Shown in pieces: positions 13,420 through 25,900 of a stretch of DNA of 64,000 nucleotides. A model generated the notes under the pieces. The model was not told the DNA's origin, made no database searches, and worked only from the letters and a program-made list of their open reading frames with translations. The position numbers and the translations under genes are program-made. The stretch spans positions 7,118,501 through 7,182,500 of the forward strand of contig CM052360.1 in the NCBI GenBank assembly GCA_028551475.1. The letters run 5' to 3'. The DNA comes from Casuarina equisetifolia (Eukaryota; Streptophyta; Magnoliopsida; Fagales; Casuarinaceae). Positions within the stretch are counted from its first letter, which is position 1, and each line of letters opens with the position of its first letter.

Positions 13420-16400
13420 TATAAATGCACCAAGTGAAAACAAAAGGGATCTCAATAAAAAGACGCCGTTGTACAAATAGCCCACACCGGTACTATCGGT
13501 CAAATGAACTCCCCAATTCAAACCTCGCATTCTACCCGAAATTTCAAAAGAAAGAACCGCGTGAGCCAAATCCATACACCATTTCCTCGCACATTATTAA
13601 TCATTTCTTCCGTAGACCCCATAACCTTAAGACCAAACAAATCGCACTTCCTCCTGTTTCATTCCACTATTTCAAAGGCAAGCGGTAAGCCTCCCTTCTC
13701 TCTCTCCCTCCCTCTCTGTAAATTTGATGATAAATATGAATATGCATGTGGATGGAGAGAATCAGATATCCTCTTGGCGTAGGATATCTAATTCCTTAGA
13801 GTGCGAATCCAGCATTGGGTTATATGATCCCATTATCTTTCTCCCTATTTTTGATTTTTTTCGGCGATTGCTTAGGTTGGCTGTTCGTATAGGTTTTGTA
13901 CTTCTGGTCGTGTGAGATGGGGCAGCAATCTCTGATCTACAGCTTCGTGGCTCGAGGCACGGTGATTCTGGCCGAGTACACGGAGTTCTCTGGAAATTTC
14001 ACTAGCATCGCCTCCCAATGCCTCCAGAAGCTTCCGGCTTCCAACAACAAGTTCACCTACAACTGCGACGGCCACACCTTTAACTACCTTGTTGAAAACG
14101 GCTTCAGTATGTCCCATCTATTTGTATTTGATCTATATGTCATTCATCTTCATTACTTTTCTTATCGTTACTCAGTTCTGATCTAGATCTAGTTGTCAGA
14201 TTCGCCGTTTTGCTGACTTTTTTCCCCCTCGGGATCTGTGTGTTAGACCTCCGTTTGTGGCTTTTCCATATAAGCGCATGTCTCCCTACATATTTGTATA
14301 TCTATGCATACATGTGTGAGTATGATGTGCGTTTGGATTGTGAAGGTGTATCATGTAGAATTGTTTCTTGATCTTCAGAGACTTCGATTTTGTTCTGGAT
14401 GAAATATGGTTCCCTTTCCATACATGTTTTGGCGTGGAAGAGAAAGGATCACGCATTAGTGTAAAACAACTTGAAACTCTGAGAAAACGGAGGAGAGAGA
14501 AATCCAAATTTGTATTGTTCGCATTTATGTTTCCAGAAGGAGGATTGCGATTTGAGGCAGAGGTTTGGATTTGAAATAATCGAGTGTATGTCTGTTTCTA
14601 GGACTTTAATCGCGAGTACAGAAAATATACGTAATATGGCTGCCATCTTTACCTGAAATGTATAATTGCCACTACATGGAGTTGACAAAAACCAGGTTAA
14701 ATTGATTGATTGCTTAACTGAATACTAGTACGTGATGATAGTGTCTTCAGTTAGAATCTCTTAAGCCATTGGTTCTTTTTCCCATTGCTACCATGTAATT
14801 ACTAATACCTACCTTTCACCTTGTCTTTTAAAATCGGTAACAATTGAAACAAGGAAAAGTGCATTGGGTTGCCAGATCCAGTCTTTTGGAGTGGAACCTT
14901 ACCATCTCTTTCTACTATAGCTATGAGAATTGGAATATGATACGGCCACCATTCTTACTCATAAATGTTCAACTAAACACAGCCAGTTCTTACCTTGTTG
15001 GACCTGGTCATTCATGTCGCATGTACAACATGATGCTGACATTCTGAATTGTGTTCTAAGCCGTTCCAGTGCTTGCAATAGAGCTGACATTTATCTTGAT
15101 GTTTCAAGATTAATTTATGTTTATTAGAATGATGGCGTTTTCCTTAGTTATGCCTACATCAATTTGTTCGTTCCTAGTAGAACTCTCTCTAAGAAGTTAC
15201 ATAACATAAGCAGCAGAGTTTCTTATACTTCCTTCTCATAAGAGTTGCGAGGTTATTTAATTCCAAAGGCAAACTTGAAACTTAGTATCTATGATTGTAT
15301 TATCTAACAAATTTTATATCCTTCCTTTTGTTATTAATATTATTATTTTAGTTTGATTTTTCTAGCTTACTTGTGATAGGAAAAATGAGGTAATGATATT
15401 TTTATCATTTGGATGTATCAAGGCAGTATCAAAATAAAGTTAAATGCTTTATTGGTTTGTATTCCCTGCGGTGTTTGATGTTGTTTTTTCTGTTTATCTG
15501 CTGCTTTATTTTGGATGCTGCAGCCTTTTGCGTAGTTGCTGTTGAAGCAGTGGGCCGGCAGGTTCCCATTGCCCTATTGGAGCGAATCAAAGAAGATTTC
15601 AACAAGAGATATGGTGGAGGCAAAGCTGCGACTGCTGTTGCCAATAGCCTAAATAGAGAGTTTGGGTAATCTATTATCATTATTTGTCATTTCGTAGAGA
15701 TTTAACTTCTTTTTTCCCGAAAGTATTTTGACTCTTTGGTTCCTCACTATAGGCCCAAACTGAAAGAGCACATGCAGTACTGTGTAGATCATCCCGAAGA
15801 GATAAGCAAGCTTGCAAAAGTGAAGGCTCAGGTTACTGAGGTTAAAGGTGTTATGATGGAAAATATTGAGAAGGTATGGTGTAGCTGATGGCAGTTGTAA
15901 TGCTAAGATATTTTTTAGATATTAAAACTTACCGAAGATGTATGCTGCATCTGCAAACATTTTTTGTTAAGCTGTTTTGTTGATAATTGTATAGAATATA
16001 AGGCATTAATGTTAAGTATACGTAATGTTCTCATTAAAGAAATTGTTGTCTATAGGTTCTTGACCGTGGTGAGAAGATTGAATTGCTGGTGGATAAAACT
16101 GAGAACCTTCGCTCACAGGTTAGTATGGAAATCTCTTTGTGGACGGACTGATTCAGAAAATACTTCCACTTGGGTTTTAGTCCAACTCCTTTTAGCTGCT
16201 TGATTTTATGTGATGGACCAAGTGACTAGTATTATGAGAGGATATGTACTTGGAGGTAGTGCTTTAATAGCCGGATCGGTTCTTTAGTTCTCGTTCTTTT
16301 TTCTTCTCTCTGATGAAGAGTTTTACCTTAACTTTGTATAAAGACTTGGTCAAATATATAGTTTGATGTACTTTTATTGATTCTGAATTCCAGGCACAAG

Positions 16401-16930
16401 ATTTTAGGCAGCAGGGGACTCAGATGAGAAGAAAGATGTGGCTTCAGAATATGAAGATAAAATTGATTGTTTTGGGTATCATCATTGCCTTGATTCTTAT
16501 CATTGTGTTGTCTATTTGCCATGGCTTCAATTGTTAAATAGACTTGGAACCTCTTGGAAACTTCTCCACTGCCACGCTGATTTGGACTGTCATGTTTGAT
16601 TGCTTTCCACCTTGCAGATCCTTTCCCTCGGATCTTTGATCGTTTAGGTTATACCAATCCCTTTCTGCTAGCTTTATAGGTTTGGGAGCATTTGTGTTCT
16701 GGTTTGCTTGTATAGTTTAATGTACTTCAGCTTCTGCTAGTACATAATTTTTCTATATGTTCGGCGTTGTGATGTAATGGGAATACTTGCCTGCATATTA
16801 TTCCTATGTCATTTTGGAATGTTATCAATCTGTCACTTTCTTTTATATATCTTTTGGATTGGATGAGCTCTTTTTCACTTGATTAATATAGTCTTGTTAT
16901 TACGTCTAGCTCTTTCGAGTTGATCTTGGT
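13420..16930 (+). repeat. Right unit of VAMP72 tandem duplication
   Basis: Counterpart of 9600-13085, with the intact gene at 13917-16537. Homology covers about 500 bases upstream of the start and about 400 bases downstream of the stop, so both promoters were once equivalent. Between the units (13086-13419) I see no feature. Confidence 0.8.
13917..16537 (+). CDS. VAMP721/722-type R-SNARE (VAMP72 family)
   Basis: Vesicle R-SNARE of the plant VAMP72 group, which works in secretory traffic to the plasma membrane and cell plate. Exons: 13917-14106, 15524-15665, 15753-15873, 16056-16118, 16394-16537; together 660 nt, 219 aa, the normal length. The N-terminal longin domain (about 1-125) starts [20 protein letters not shown]. 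The SNARE motif follows, with the zero-layer Arg in [19 protein letters not shown] (exon 4). The C-terminus has a single membrane anchor ([18 protein letters not shown]) and a short CHGFNC tail. Phases agree at every junction (1, 0, 0, 0 after the Thr and Gly codons that span introns 1 and 2). It is the functional member of a tandem pair. VAMP721, 722 and 726 are too alike to choose among from sequence alone. Confidence 0.95.
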
Positions 16931-18935
16931 AGTATGTGAAATTCTCGTTAGAATTTTCACCAGTCCCTATTTAACATACGAGAATGAATGGGCTACTTTC
17001 AATGAAAAACTTTCGAAAAATTACGCTATTGTGCCGATTGAACTAACATCTATCCTATCAAATCTACCAAACGAAAATTTTGTTGTTTTCACTTAATCTG
17101 GGTCTGCAAGTAGGAAATTTGATCGATTCACTCCACGTATTCATGCTTATCTGTTTGACGGTCATTCTCATACAATGCTGGGAAGCGCCTAGATTTTGGG
17201 TCCTGCATTAGGCAACAGCAACTCATTTTTTTCTTCGCCAAGTCAATGGTGCTTAATTTAGAGAGAGCTACAGGAACGGCAACTCTTTAATGTTTTCTTA
17301 GCAATTTTTCAACGACAAGAATTTTACACCGAGTCCTCTCCTGAAATGGGCATTTGGTTACGTTCTAATAATTACTAGAATCTGAGCATTTTATGAATCA
17401 CGGCATCTCTCTTGCGCTGACAAGTGTGCTGTAACAGCAGCTATTATCTGGTGCTTGGATGAAGTAAGAAGTACGCGTCTTCTAAATTGGTCGTACTTTT
17501 TGGTCGCCAGTTTTCCGCGTAAAGAAGCGGAAAGTAGTTCTCCCTTTCGACTAATTTATTGTTTGATTTGTGACAACTAACCTACAAAAAGATCTAATTG
17601 TATTTACTGAACCCATGGATCTAGTAATCTGTCAATGTCTGACCGCATCTTCCTTATCAAGATCGTTGCCTTCTTATACCCGGCAAGTCACGAAGCCTCT
17701 ATCTCAACTCTTCTGTTCGTGATGTCCAATTATGTTTGGATCAATATGAATCAGCTTTATGGTAGAAGTTAAATGAAGTGATTTGTTTAAATTGGGCGGT
17801 CCTTTTCCAAACTTGTTTCACCACTTATTTGCATCAGATTCTGGTAAGATGTCTCTTTCGAAATGCTGTAGAGCTATTTCGAGGAAGAAAGCTTACTTGA
17901 GTTATGCTTTATAGGTGAAACAAACGGCTAGCATTTTGGTTGGATCCGATTTTTTAAGTAAAACATGATGTGGTAGTTATGGTGGCGGAGTTGAAATTGC
18001 TGGCGACCTTCTGGTTTTGAGTTGCTATCCGTTACCACCATTTTGTGCCACCAACATGGTTTGACATGCTAACAAGAGGACGCACGGTTCCTTCGGCGCT
18101 ACTCTTTGCTAAGAGGGGTATGGAAATTACCAAGTTCTGCAATTGCTTTTATTGTTGCATTCCCATGGGATGCTTGAAGATGCTCGTTCCACAGCCCTTG
18201 TGTCCAAAAATGCCAATCGTTTTCTTCGTATTTTCATTACCGAGGTTAGCGGACGCTAGTTTGTGATATTGAAAAAATGGTTTTACAATTGACTTTGGAT
18301 CTTTATGTAGATGGTGCCACGCATCAGCGCTTGTCTCTGAGGAAATGAAGCTTTCGGTTGGTGGTTAGCCACTTCTGATGCACTGTTTCACCTGCCTTTT
18401 CCGGCGAGCGGCGCTTGGCTTTACCCAAATTTCCAGTTCGGCGGACTATTTTATGCACTGATTAGTAGCAAATTCATTGCTTCATATTCCAATCTCTTTT
18501 TGTAATATATTTCCCAAACTCGGGCTCAGATGCCCAAATTGATCGTCGCTCTTTCGCCAAGATGGATGGTGTGCTGGATAAGTTAAATAATATATAATCC
18601 CAGGAATCATATATTTTATGAGTAATTCTGTAAAGTTTCTGTATACTTCTCTTAAAACCAAGCCTACCATTCCTCCTTTCTCGCATAAATAGTTTGTAAT
18701 AGATGGAATCAGACGAAATAGACATTATTTCATTATAGACGGAACGATCTATGGTGTTCGATATAAGAATATTTATGTAATAAAGTAAAAAACAAAAACC
18801 TGAAAACTAATTTTTTCAAAGTAGAGAATATTTTGGACGATTTGCGTCTAGACTATTCAGAATGAAGAGCCACAGTGAAATTGGAGTCAGCAAGGATGAC
18901 TTATCAACAAAGCAGTACAACATGACATCCATTTT
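16931..18935. other. Intergenic between VAMP72 and SDI genes
   Basis: Two kilobases with no recognised gene. Open frames here (for example 18045-18266 plus, 18474-18725 minus) show no family resemblance and no splice context. No TIR, LTR or tandem structure was seen. Confidence 0.5.
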
Positions 18936-19154
18936 TTCAGTTTATTGTCACACTCGAAGCTTTATGACTGATAACAGACACGAGTAGGACCCGCCGCCTG
19001 GTAAACCTTCACGGAGGACCCCTGGAAGAAAATATACAATTACTTTCAAATGCTGCTATTTTACATTTGCACCTGTGGTCCAAGCAAATTGGTCCTGACT
19101 GTCGATTTCTACGTGGACAAAATTTACAGATGAAATACGTGAAAGAAGCTCAGA

Positions 19155-22053
19155 TCAACAAGCTAATTGATCTCTAAATGAAGAGATCTCTTCAAAGATG
19201 GGCAGTCTCCTTGTCCTGATTGGGGTCCATTCCTTCATCAACTGTTCAAGTTCCTCTATGTAAGCTTCTTCTATACTAAATCTTGAGGGGTTTGAAGATG
19301 ATGGTGTTGATTCGTGTTTCTCTAGTTCCCGCAGCAGCTCCTCTGCGCGAGTTCTTGACTTGGGGTCTTCGGACCCTGGAAGTTTAGCCTGGAGTACTCC
19401 TTCTAGACAAGTCCTTGCATCAGCATATCGAGATTGCTTGATCAGGCACAGGCACAAGTTGCAGGCCTTGTTCGCATCTGGGTCGATACCTTGAGCATTT
19501 CGATAAACCACTTCGGCAGCCATATGGTTCCCTTGCTGCATATAGGCCCATCCCAAGTTTCCCTGAATCATAGGCTTCCAGAGTCACATCTTTGTGCTCA
19601 TAATCTAAATAATGAAAATGGAAGTGGAAATGCACGGTTGGAAGTCCCTCAAAAGCTTGTACTTGTATAAGACAAAGCCATTAGTTTTAGATATGATTTT
19701 GTAACTTCTAGGAGAATATATAAAGCAAGGGAAGTCTTGAGCTCAGCAGTTTACGGTTATGAAAAGCGAAACAAAACCAGATGCCACGAGCAAACTAGAA
19801 TACAGACGAGGCAACAGAGAAACTGCCTAATTCCATGAGGGACAAACAGCAAACTATTAGGTTTAGATTTCAAACAACTTTTGTTAGCAGCTTGATGACC
19901 TTCAAGAACCGCTAACCCAAACTTGAAATATTTCAAAAAGTTCTGTTCTAGATCAGTTAAACGACAGAATTAAAAAACAGAAGGTGGTACAGAAAAAATT
20001 AAAAAGCTTCACTTCACTAACCAAATCATACGAGTACTAAAAGAACCAGAAAGATGAAGAGGAAATTGATGATATATTAGTACCAGTATCCTGGACGTCT
20101 CTTGCTTGATGGTGACCTGGAATTTCTTTCCATGAGATCGACCTGTTTTGGTAGGCTTACCATTGAAGGCTTCTCCATGGTAAATCATCCGAAGCTTCTG
20201 CTTCAATAGCTCAATCTGCTCCTCGATTTTCCCACATTTCTGCTAAATTTATAATGGTTAGTATCCTTTTTTACAAAAAGAAGCAGAAGCATAACAAACG
20301 CTATGAGATCCCATAATATCTGTGATGTTGCTACAGTATAAGAACCATGTAAGCCACAAGAATGGAAGTAGTTGCAGACCGCAGTATCATTTGCAAGGCG
20401 TACAAGATCCAAGGGAATAACGTCCTGCTTGGTACTGTAGCAGGAGATAAGGAAGACAAAACTTGGAATGTTTGAAAATAGTAAATTTCCTTCCTTTCAT
20501 GACCGCCTCACAACATTCCGAGAGGGAGAAACTCGCTCACAAAATTTAGGAGATAAAAGTTGTCTCATATATGTATCTTAAGAGAAATCTTTTCTATAGG
20601 TAATTCCATAATGCCCATCGTCTTTAACTGAATCAATAATCAAGATAAACTGGTGGGTGTATTCTAAACTCCGGAAGTAGGAAATAAGCAAGTAAATCTT
20701 ATCCAATATACATGATCACTTGTAAACAGTAAATGATAAATATCTGTCAGTCTCATGAAAACGATAAAATATGGTGAATTCGATCATTGTTTATTATTCA
20801 TTCTAACAGCTAGGAATAAAATCTTAGAATTCTTTTCGTTCTTATGTGGATACCTTGCACAGGTCAATAAGGACGTTGTCTAATGATTCCTGAGCTTGCT
20901 TGGAACAGCGATTCCTGAAAGCTTTTATAGCTTCAATTGCTTCTTCTGCTCTATCTTGCTGTTTCATTACTATTGCCATGTCTTTCAGGGCGCTGTCTAT
21001 CCTATCACCCGCATTTATTGCCTTCCAGAACAACGCTATTGCTGCTTCTGGGTCCTTCTCAACTAGCTGACAAAACCCAACAGTTTGCGCAAACAGAAGT
21101 TGGTTAAAATGATGAAAATTATGGGCATTGTTCGAAAGTAGTGCTAATTACATTTGAAAAATAAAATCGATAACCAATTAGAGTCAGAATCGAAGAGGCA
21201 AGCAAATGATTCGAGCCTAAAAAAACGCTCATTCACATATTTTTCGTTGAATATAAAGCAACTATTTCGATAGTTTGTTTCCGAATTTTTTTCTTCCTTC
21301 TTTTCAGCGAGAATCCCATATATCAATCAGAGAAATCCAGCCCATTTGAAAACTTTGAATAAATTAGGGTAAGCATAATAGGCTGCATATGACTACGGCA
21401 GGATTTTAGTTCAGAGAATTCGACGTCGTCTGTCAAATGGCCTACAATCAGAAACGCTCTTCTACCAACTATCAATGCTTTTGAATGTAGACGATAGCTA
21501 GCGCACTTAGTAACAGGTGTTTGCTTGAAACTTCTTGGTTTCAAGCTCGACAGAGGTAAAAGGTGTGTGAGTGTATACTCACTTGCATGTCTAAGTGATG
21601 AAAGTATAATTCTTCTTAGCCGTTATGATTACACTCGAAGGTGTTTGATATTCCACATGACAAATACCCGTTTATCTATAAAGAAAAAGATAGACTTTTC
21701 AAAGAAAAATGGAAGATCTTTTGTATTCAGGAAAGTCCGATTTCATGAGTAAGAAGACAATTTAACGGTGCCTAGGTTAAAAGGAGGGGTTATCAGTAAT
21801 TTTGTTTTCCAAACATGATCGTAAAGCATCATAATTACGATTGAAGATTGAGACCAATGACGCAGCTCCCTGAATTCTCTCTTCAAACGTAACGAATCCC
21901 AAATTAGCTAGAAAAGGATAAGAGAGAGGGAAATGGAAGAAGAACCTGGACGTGCTTGGCTCGGACGTAAGGGCTGTCGCCGGGGGGAAGCTTGTGAATG
22001 ACATGGTATGGAGGAAGATCGTCTTCTTTCTTCTCTGCTCTTCTCGGATTCAT
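19155..22053 (-). CDS. SDI2: SULFUR DEFICIENCY-INDUCED (SDI1/SDI2)-like TPR protein
   Basis: Plant TPR protein of the SDI/MS5 family. In Arabidopsis SDI1 and SDI2 rise under sulfur shortage and repress glucosinolate synthesis; in plants without glucosinolates the target is unknown. Exons on minus: 22053-21946, 21066-20854, 20239-20084, 19562-19155; 885 nt, 294 aa, close to the family length of about 300. Start MNPRRAEKKEDDLPPYHVIHK is the only in-frame ATG before the conserved HVIHKLPPGDSPYVRAKH block. TPR-type helices include LFWKAINAGDRIDSALKDMA and GNLGWAYMQQGNHMAAEVVY. The C-terminus is a variable acidic tail. The symbol SDI2 rests on neighbourhood (beside VAMP72 and CTF18, as remembered for At1g04770), so the subfamily call is inferred. 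An EIL/UPE-like site lies about 110 bases upstream. Confidence 0.9.
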
Positions 22054-22964
22054 CTTTCAACCCGCGCACGCATGCTCACCGTGTTGGTGTTGATGAATGA
22101 AAAGGAAGGACTAGATTTAAAGCTGCAGAGAGGTCGTGAGAACTGCGTCGGTTGGGAGAGGAATGAACCTGGACGGTTCGGCGTCTCGGTTCGTTTCTTT
22201 CAGGTCTTACCCCCGTGCTTAGGACAGGGTTGCTTGCCACGTATTGGCACTCGGCAAGTGGCACTCGCGTGTGAAGCGGGAGGTGCTCCTCTAATCTAAA
22301 CAAGAATTTTTTTTTTTTTGAGGTTTGACTTTCTAAAACAGGAATTTTACGAGGCAAACTTACTACAGAGGTAATCTCCGTTGTTAATATTAACTGACCT
22401 CATTATTTAACACTTTAGAGAGAATGAAAATCTTATATTTTATAAATATGATCTTCATATAATTTTTAAATATTTTTTACTTTTCTTACTTAAGTGTTAA
22501 TTTTTATTCTAATTTTTTTTTTAAAGTTGATTCCTTCAAAGTTTTATTTCATTTGAGTTATATATTTATATATAATATTCAATGGAGTGTTGAGGAGAAA
22601 AAGATAGTTTTTTAATTATAAAATAATTAGTTTCATCAATGCATCATGGACTTTTTTAAGTTTTAAACTATTTTTTTCTTATTATCTGTAATTATCATTG
22701 GTAGAAATTGAAGCAAGGGAAGAAAGGACGTGGAGACGCACGTCAGCCGTCAAAAATTCCACGGTCACGGAAAACTCACGTACATTTTGCAACGGGTCCC
22801 TAAAGAGACTTCGCCGGGACCGAAAAGGAGAAGGGAAAGTGAGCCATCCTTTCCGTTGCTTCTCATCATGCCACGTGTTCCTCCCGCGGCCTGTCTTTGC
22901 CCGCTGCATAAAGCATCCTCGAACTTGCAATTCACAGCCAAACTGTTCAGTCCACTCTCTCACT
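22054..22964. promoter_or_regulatory. Shared divergent promoter region of SDI and ABC1K6 genes
   Basis: The two genes are transcribed away from each other with about 910 bases between start codons. The SDI side holds the EIL-like site. The ABC1K6 side holds a G-box CACGTG at 22872-22877, about 90 bases before its ATG, and further ACGT cores near 22732-22745. The middle (22370-22690) is AT-rich with nothing recognised. Confidence 0.5.
22161..22175 (+). promoter_or_regulatory. EIL/SLIM1 (UPE-box-like) site in SDI promoter
   Basis: GAATGAACCTGGACG contains TGAACCTGGAC (22164-22174), the 3' core of the UPE box as I remember it, and ATGAACCT (22163-22170), which fits the EIN3/EIL core AYGWAYCT. 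It lies about 110 bases upstream of the SDI start codon. A GAGAC core (SURE-like) follows on the minus strand at 22183-22187, but five bases carry little weight. Known biology: SLIM1/EIL3 acts through UPE boxes in sulfur-starvation genes including SDI1. Function here is inferred. Confidence 0.5.
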
Positions 22965-25900
22965 ATGGTTGCTCCACCACAGCTAGCTTACTGTGGGGTT
23001 GAGCTACACCGCTTCACCTTTCCAGCCCATTATGCACTCGCAAATAGAGTTCGTGCTCGCGGGCGGACCAACCGGATTTTCTCTGTCGCCACCGAACCCA
23101 AGCCGAATCGGGCTGGTTCCTCCAAGTCCACCTCACCAATGACCGTCAATGGATCTTCAAGGTCTCCGCCACTTCCAGACTCAGTCAATGGTTCCGGAAA
23201 GTCACCGAACCTGAAATCCGTCAACGGAGTTTCCTCGGTAAATTAAGTTGCTGAATTTTGTTTTTAGTTATTGTAGGAAGTTGATCAAAATTGTTTAGGC
23301 CGTGGAAAATGTAAATCTTTCCGCCGTGGAAAAATTTGGCGACTTACATGATTCAAAATTGTTTAGGCTTGTAGGTTGTATTATGTTGAAAATGATTACA
23401 GAGTTATTTTTCCTGCTTGTTTCATAAGGCAGTGTAGAAAATGAACAGATAGGAAGGAGAAAATTGCTTTTCCACAATCTTTTAACAGTGGTTTTGCCGG
23501 TTGGTCAGTCTTTATGTTCGCCATTCTTATTGGTTCTTTGTTTGTTTTTGGAAATGGCAGAGAATTGGTGATGTTTCACAGGAAATAAAAAGAGTGAGGG
23601 CACAGATGGAGGAGAATGAAGATCTAGCAATACTGATGAGAGGTCTTCGCGGACAGAATCTAAGGGATTCACAGTTTGCCGAGGATAACGTTAAGCTACG
23701 CCTTGTCGAGGTGTGCATACTTGCATATTAATTGCTTGATTTTCGGATTCCTTCTGTAATGCCTTGCTGCAGTATGTTTCTCCTGATTACTCGAGCTCTG
23801 GTGTAATGTAAATCAGTCTTTATAAACATTGACCAATTTTGCTGGAGTATGGGAGGGGATAATTTTGGTTCTTTTACATTTATGAAATAGTAGGAAGTGA
23901 AAACAATTTACAAACTGAAGTTCAGTGACATACGAAATGTTCCCATCTGTGTGTTCACTTATATATATTTGAACTGCAAATAATTTACTGAAAATGTGCT
24001 GTGCGGGGCCTAGCAAGAGACAGCAAGAGCTTGTTGACACTGATCAGTTGAAGAGTTACTTCTTTCAAATTCCAATGTCAATATGTACAATTATGTCTGT
24101 TTTGTGTTAAATCATGCTACTGGGCTTTGAGAAGGAATGGATGGCATAGGTTAGGTCTTGGATTCAAGCTAAGCAATTTTATTGGAAACTAAAGATTAGA
24201 ATAGATGAAATAGAACTAAAGTCTGGCAGTCATGAATATGGCACTTTGTAAGATGGAATGCAATTTCTGGTTTCAAGTAAGTGTATCAACAATTCACAGT
24301 CTTTCACAGGATTAGCAGCCCTTAGAGTGGTCAATGTTGCTAAACTGACTTGGGAAACATATGAATCCTCTTACCTGTTTGAGGCTGTACTTGTCCACGA
24401 GAATTTCAAGAAAGCTTTTCTGTGTCAAATATTGCAAATTTTATTGTGATCTATCAGGGTGTCTCTCAGTTTTAACAATCATACTTTCTAGTTGGTGCAA
24501 CTGTTTCCCACTATAATGTTGTCTGGTTGTGTGATTTGCTTTATGTGCTCCTGTAGGTAGACGAAAGCAGTGAGTTTTTGCCTTTGGTGTATGATCCTTC
24601 TAGCATTTCAGCATATTGGGGGAATCGCCCACGTGCTGTTGCAACACGTATTGTCCAATTACTATCTGTTGCTGGCGGTTTTCTTTCACGTCTTGCTTTG
24701 GATGTGATTAACAAGAAGGTCAAAGAGGTAGGCTTTTTAGTGCATTTTTTGCTTGCTATGCTGATTGTAACTTTACATGATTGTTGGACTTATTCAAATG
24801 ATTCATAGAACATTTATACTCTTGCCACAGAAGCAATATCATTTAGTTTTAAACAGTATTGGTTGGCATGAAAGACAATACCTTTTCCCTTGTTGGAGCC
24901 TTTCTTTTTCGTCTGCCTACATTGACTCTCCAAAAATGGAGGATATGAGTTTATTCACTAGAGAAGGCCCAATGCAAATTATGAGGTAGACATACTTTCA
25001 GAAACTTGCATGTATTTTCCTTTTTTAAAGGTGTAACCACAACCCCTTGTTTGGTATAGAAGTAGTCTTAACTTTCAGTGCAGGGGCTGAATTTTGGAGG
25101 TCTTGGACTGAGCTAACTGTAGAACTACCTCTGCTGAACCATCTCACCATAGAGGTGGGCTCCAGTTATCTGTGAGGTAGGTAATGTGGTTGTTGAGAGG
25201 AGGGTTGCGCTCAGATAAATGGATGAGTAAGGTAGGGTTGCCATAGATGTTTGGCTGATTGACTGAAATAGGATCATTGCCTCATTTGACATAATGGACC
25301 ATAGGAAAGGAGGGAAATGCCGTGGCAGAGATGCTATGAAAGGGAACTGACAAGCATGCCCTAAGGTTTCTCAGCTTTGATGACAAAGAGACAGCAAAAG
25401 CCAACAAAAGAAAAAAAATAAAAAAACTAATTATTCCCATATTATGAGAGTTAGAGTATGAAGGAAGAGAACAAAAAACTCTCTGAAAAAGAAAGAGAAA
25501 CGAAGGAGGATTGAAGGAAGGAGAGAGCAAAGAAAAGAAGCAGGGTTTTATTAATTTGTTTGTTTTCCATGGTGAAATCAAGGGGTGCTGAGGTTGTAGG
25601 ATGAGAGGGAAAAAATAAGAAAATATATATACTGAAGGAACCAGGTCGTGTTTGGTTGGTTTTCAAGAACTGGCGAAATGTGTTTTCTTACTGTTGCTGG
25701 GTCGGGTATTTATGGAATACCCTAGTTCTTTTGATTGGTGTTAATACTTAAATTGGTTTGAAATGTATCCTTATTCACGTCCAACCTTTGAAATTGATTT
25801 CTCATTTTCTGTATGATTTACTCATTAATTGCTTTTACATCTCAGAATGAAGTTGCTAGAGCAATTGAATTGAGGGAAATTGTCACCTCATTGGGTCCAG

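Noticed and set aside
18045-18266. 73-codon Cys-rich open frame between VAMP72 and SDI
   Set aside because: No signal peptide, no regular Cys spacing and no family resemblance.
25282-25666. Overlapping minus-strand Ser/Phe-rich open frames in ABC1K6 intron 3
   Set aside because: They come from purine-rich low-complexity intron sequence read backwards.
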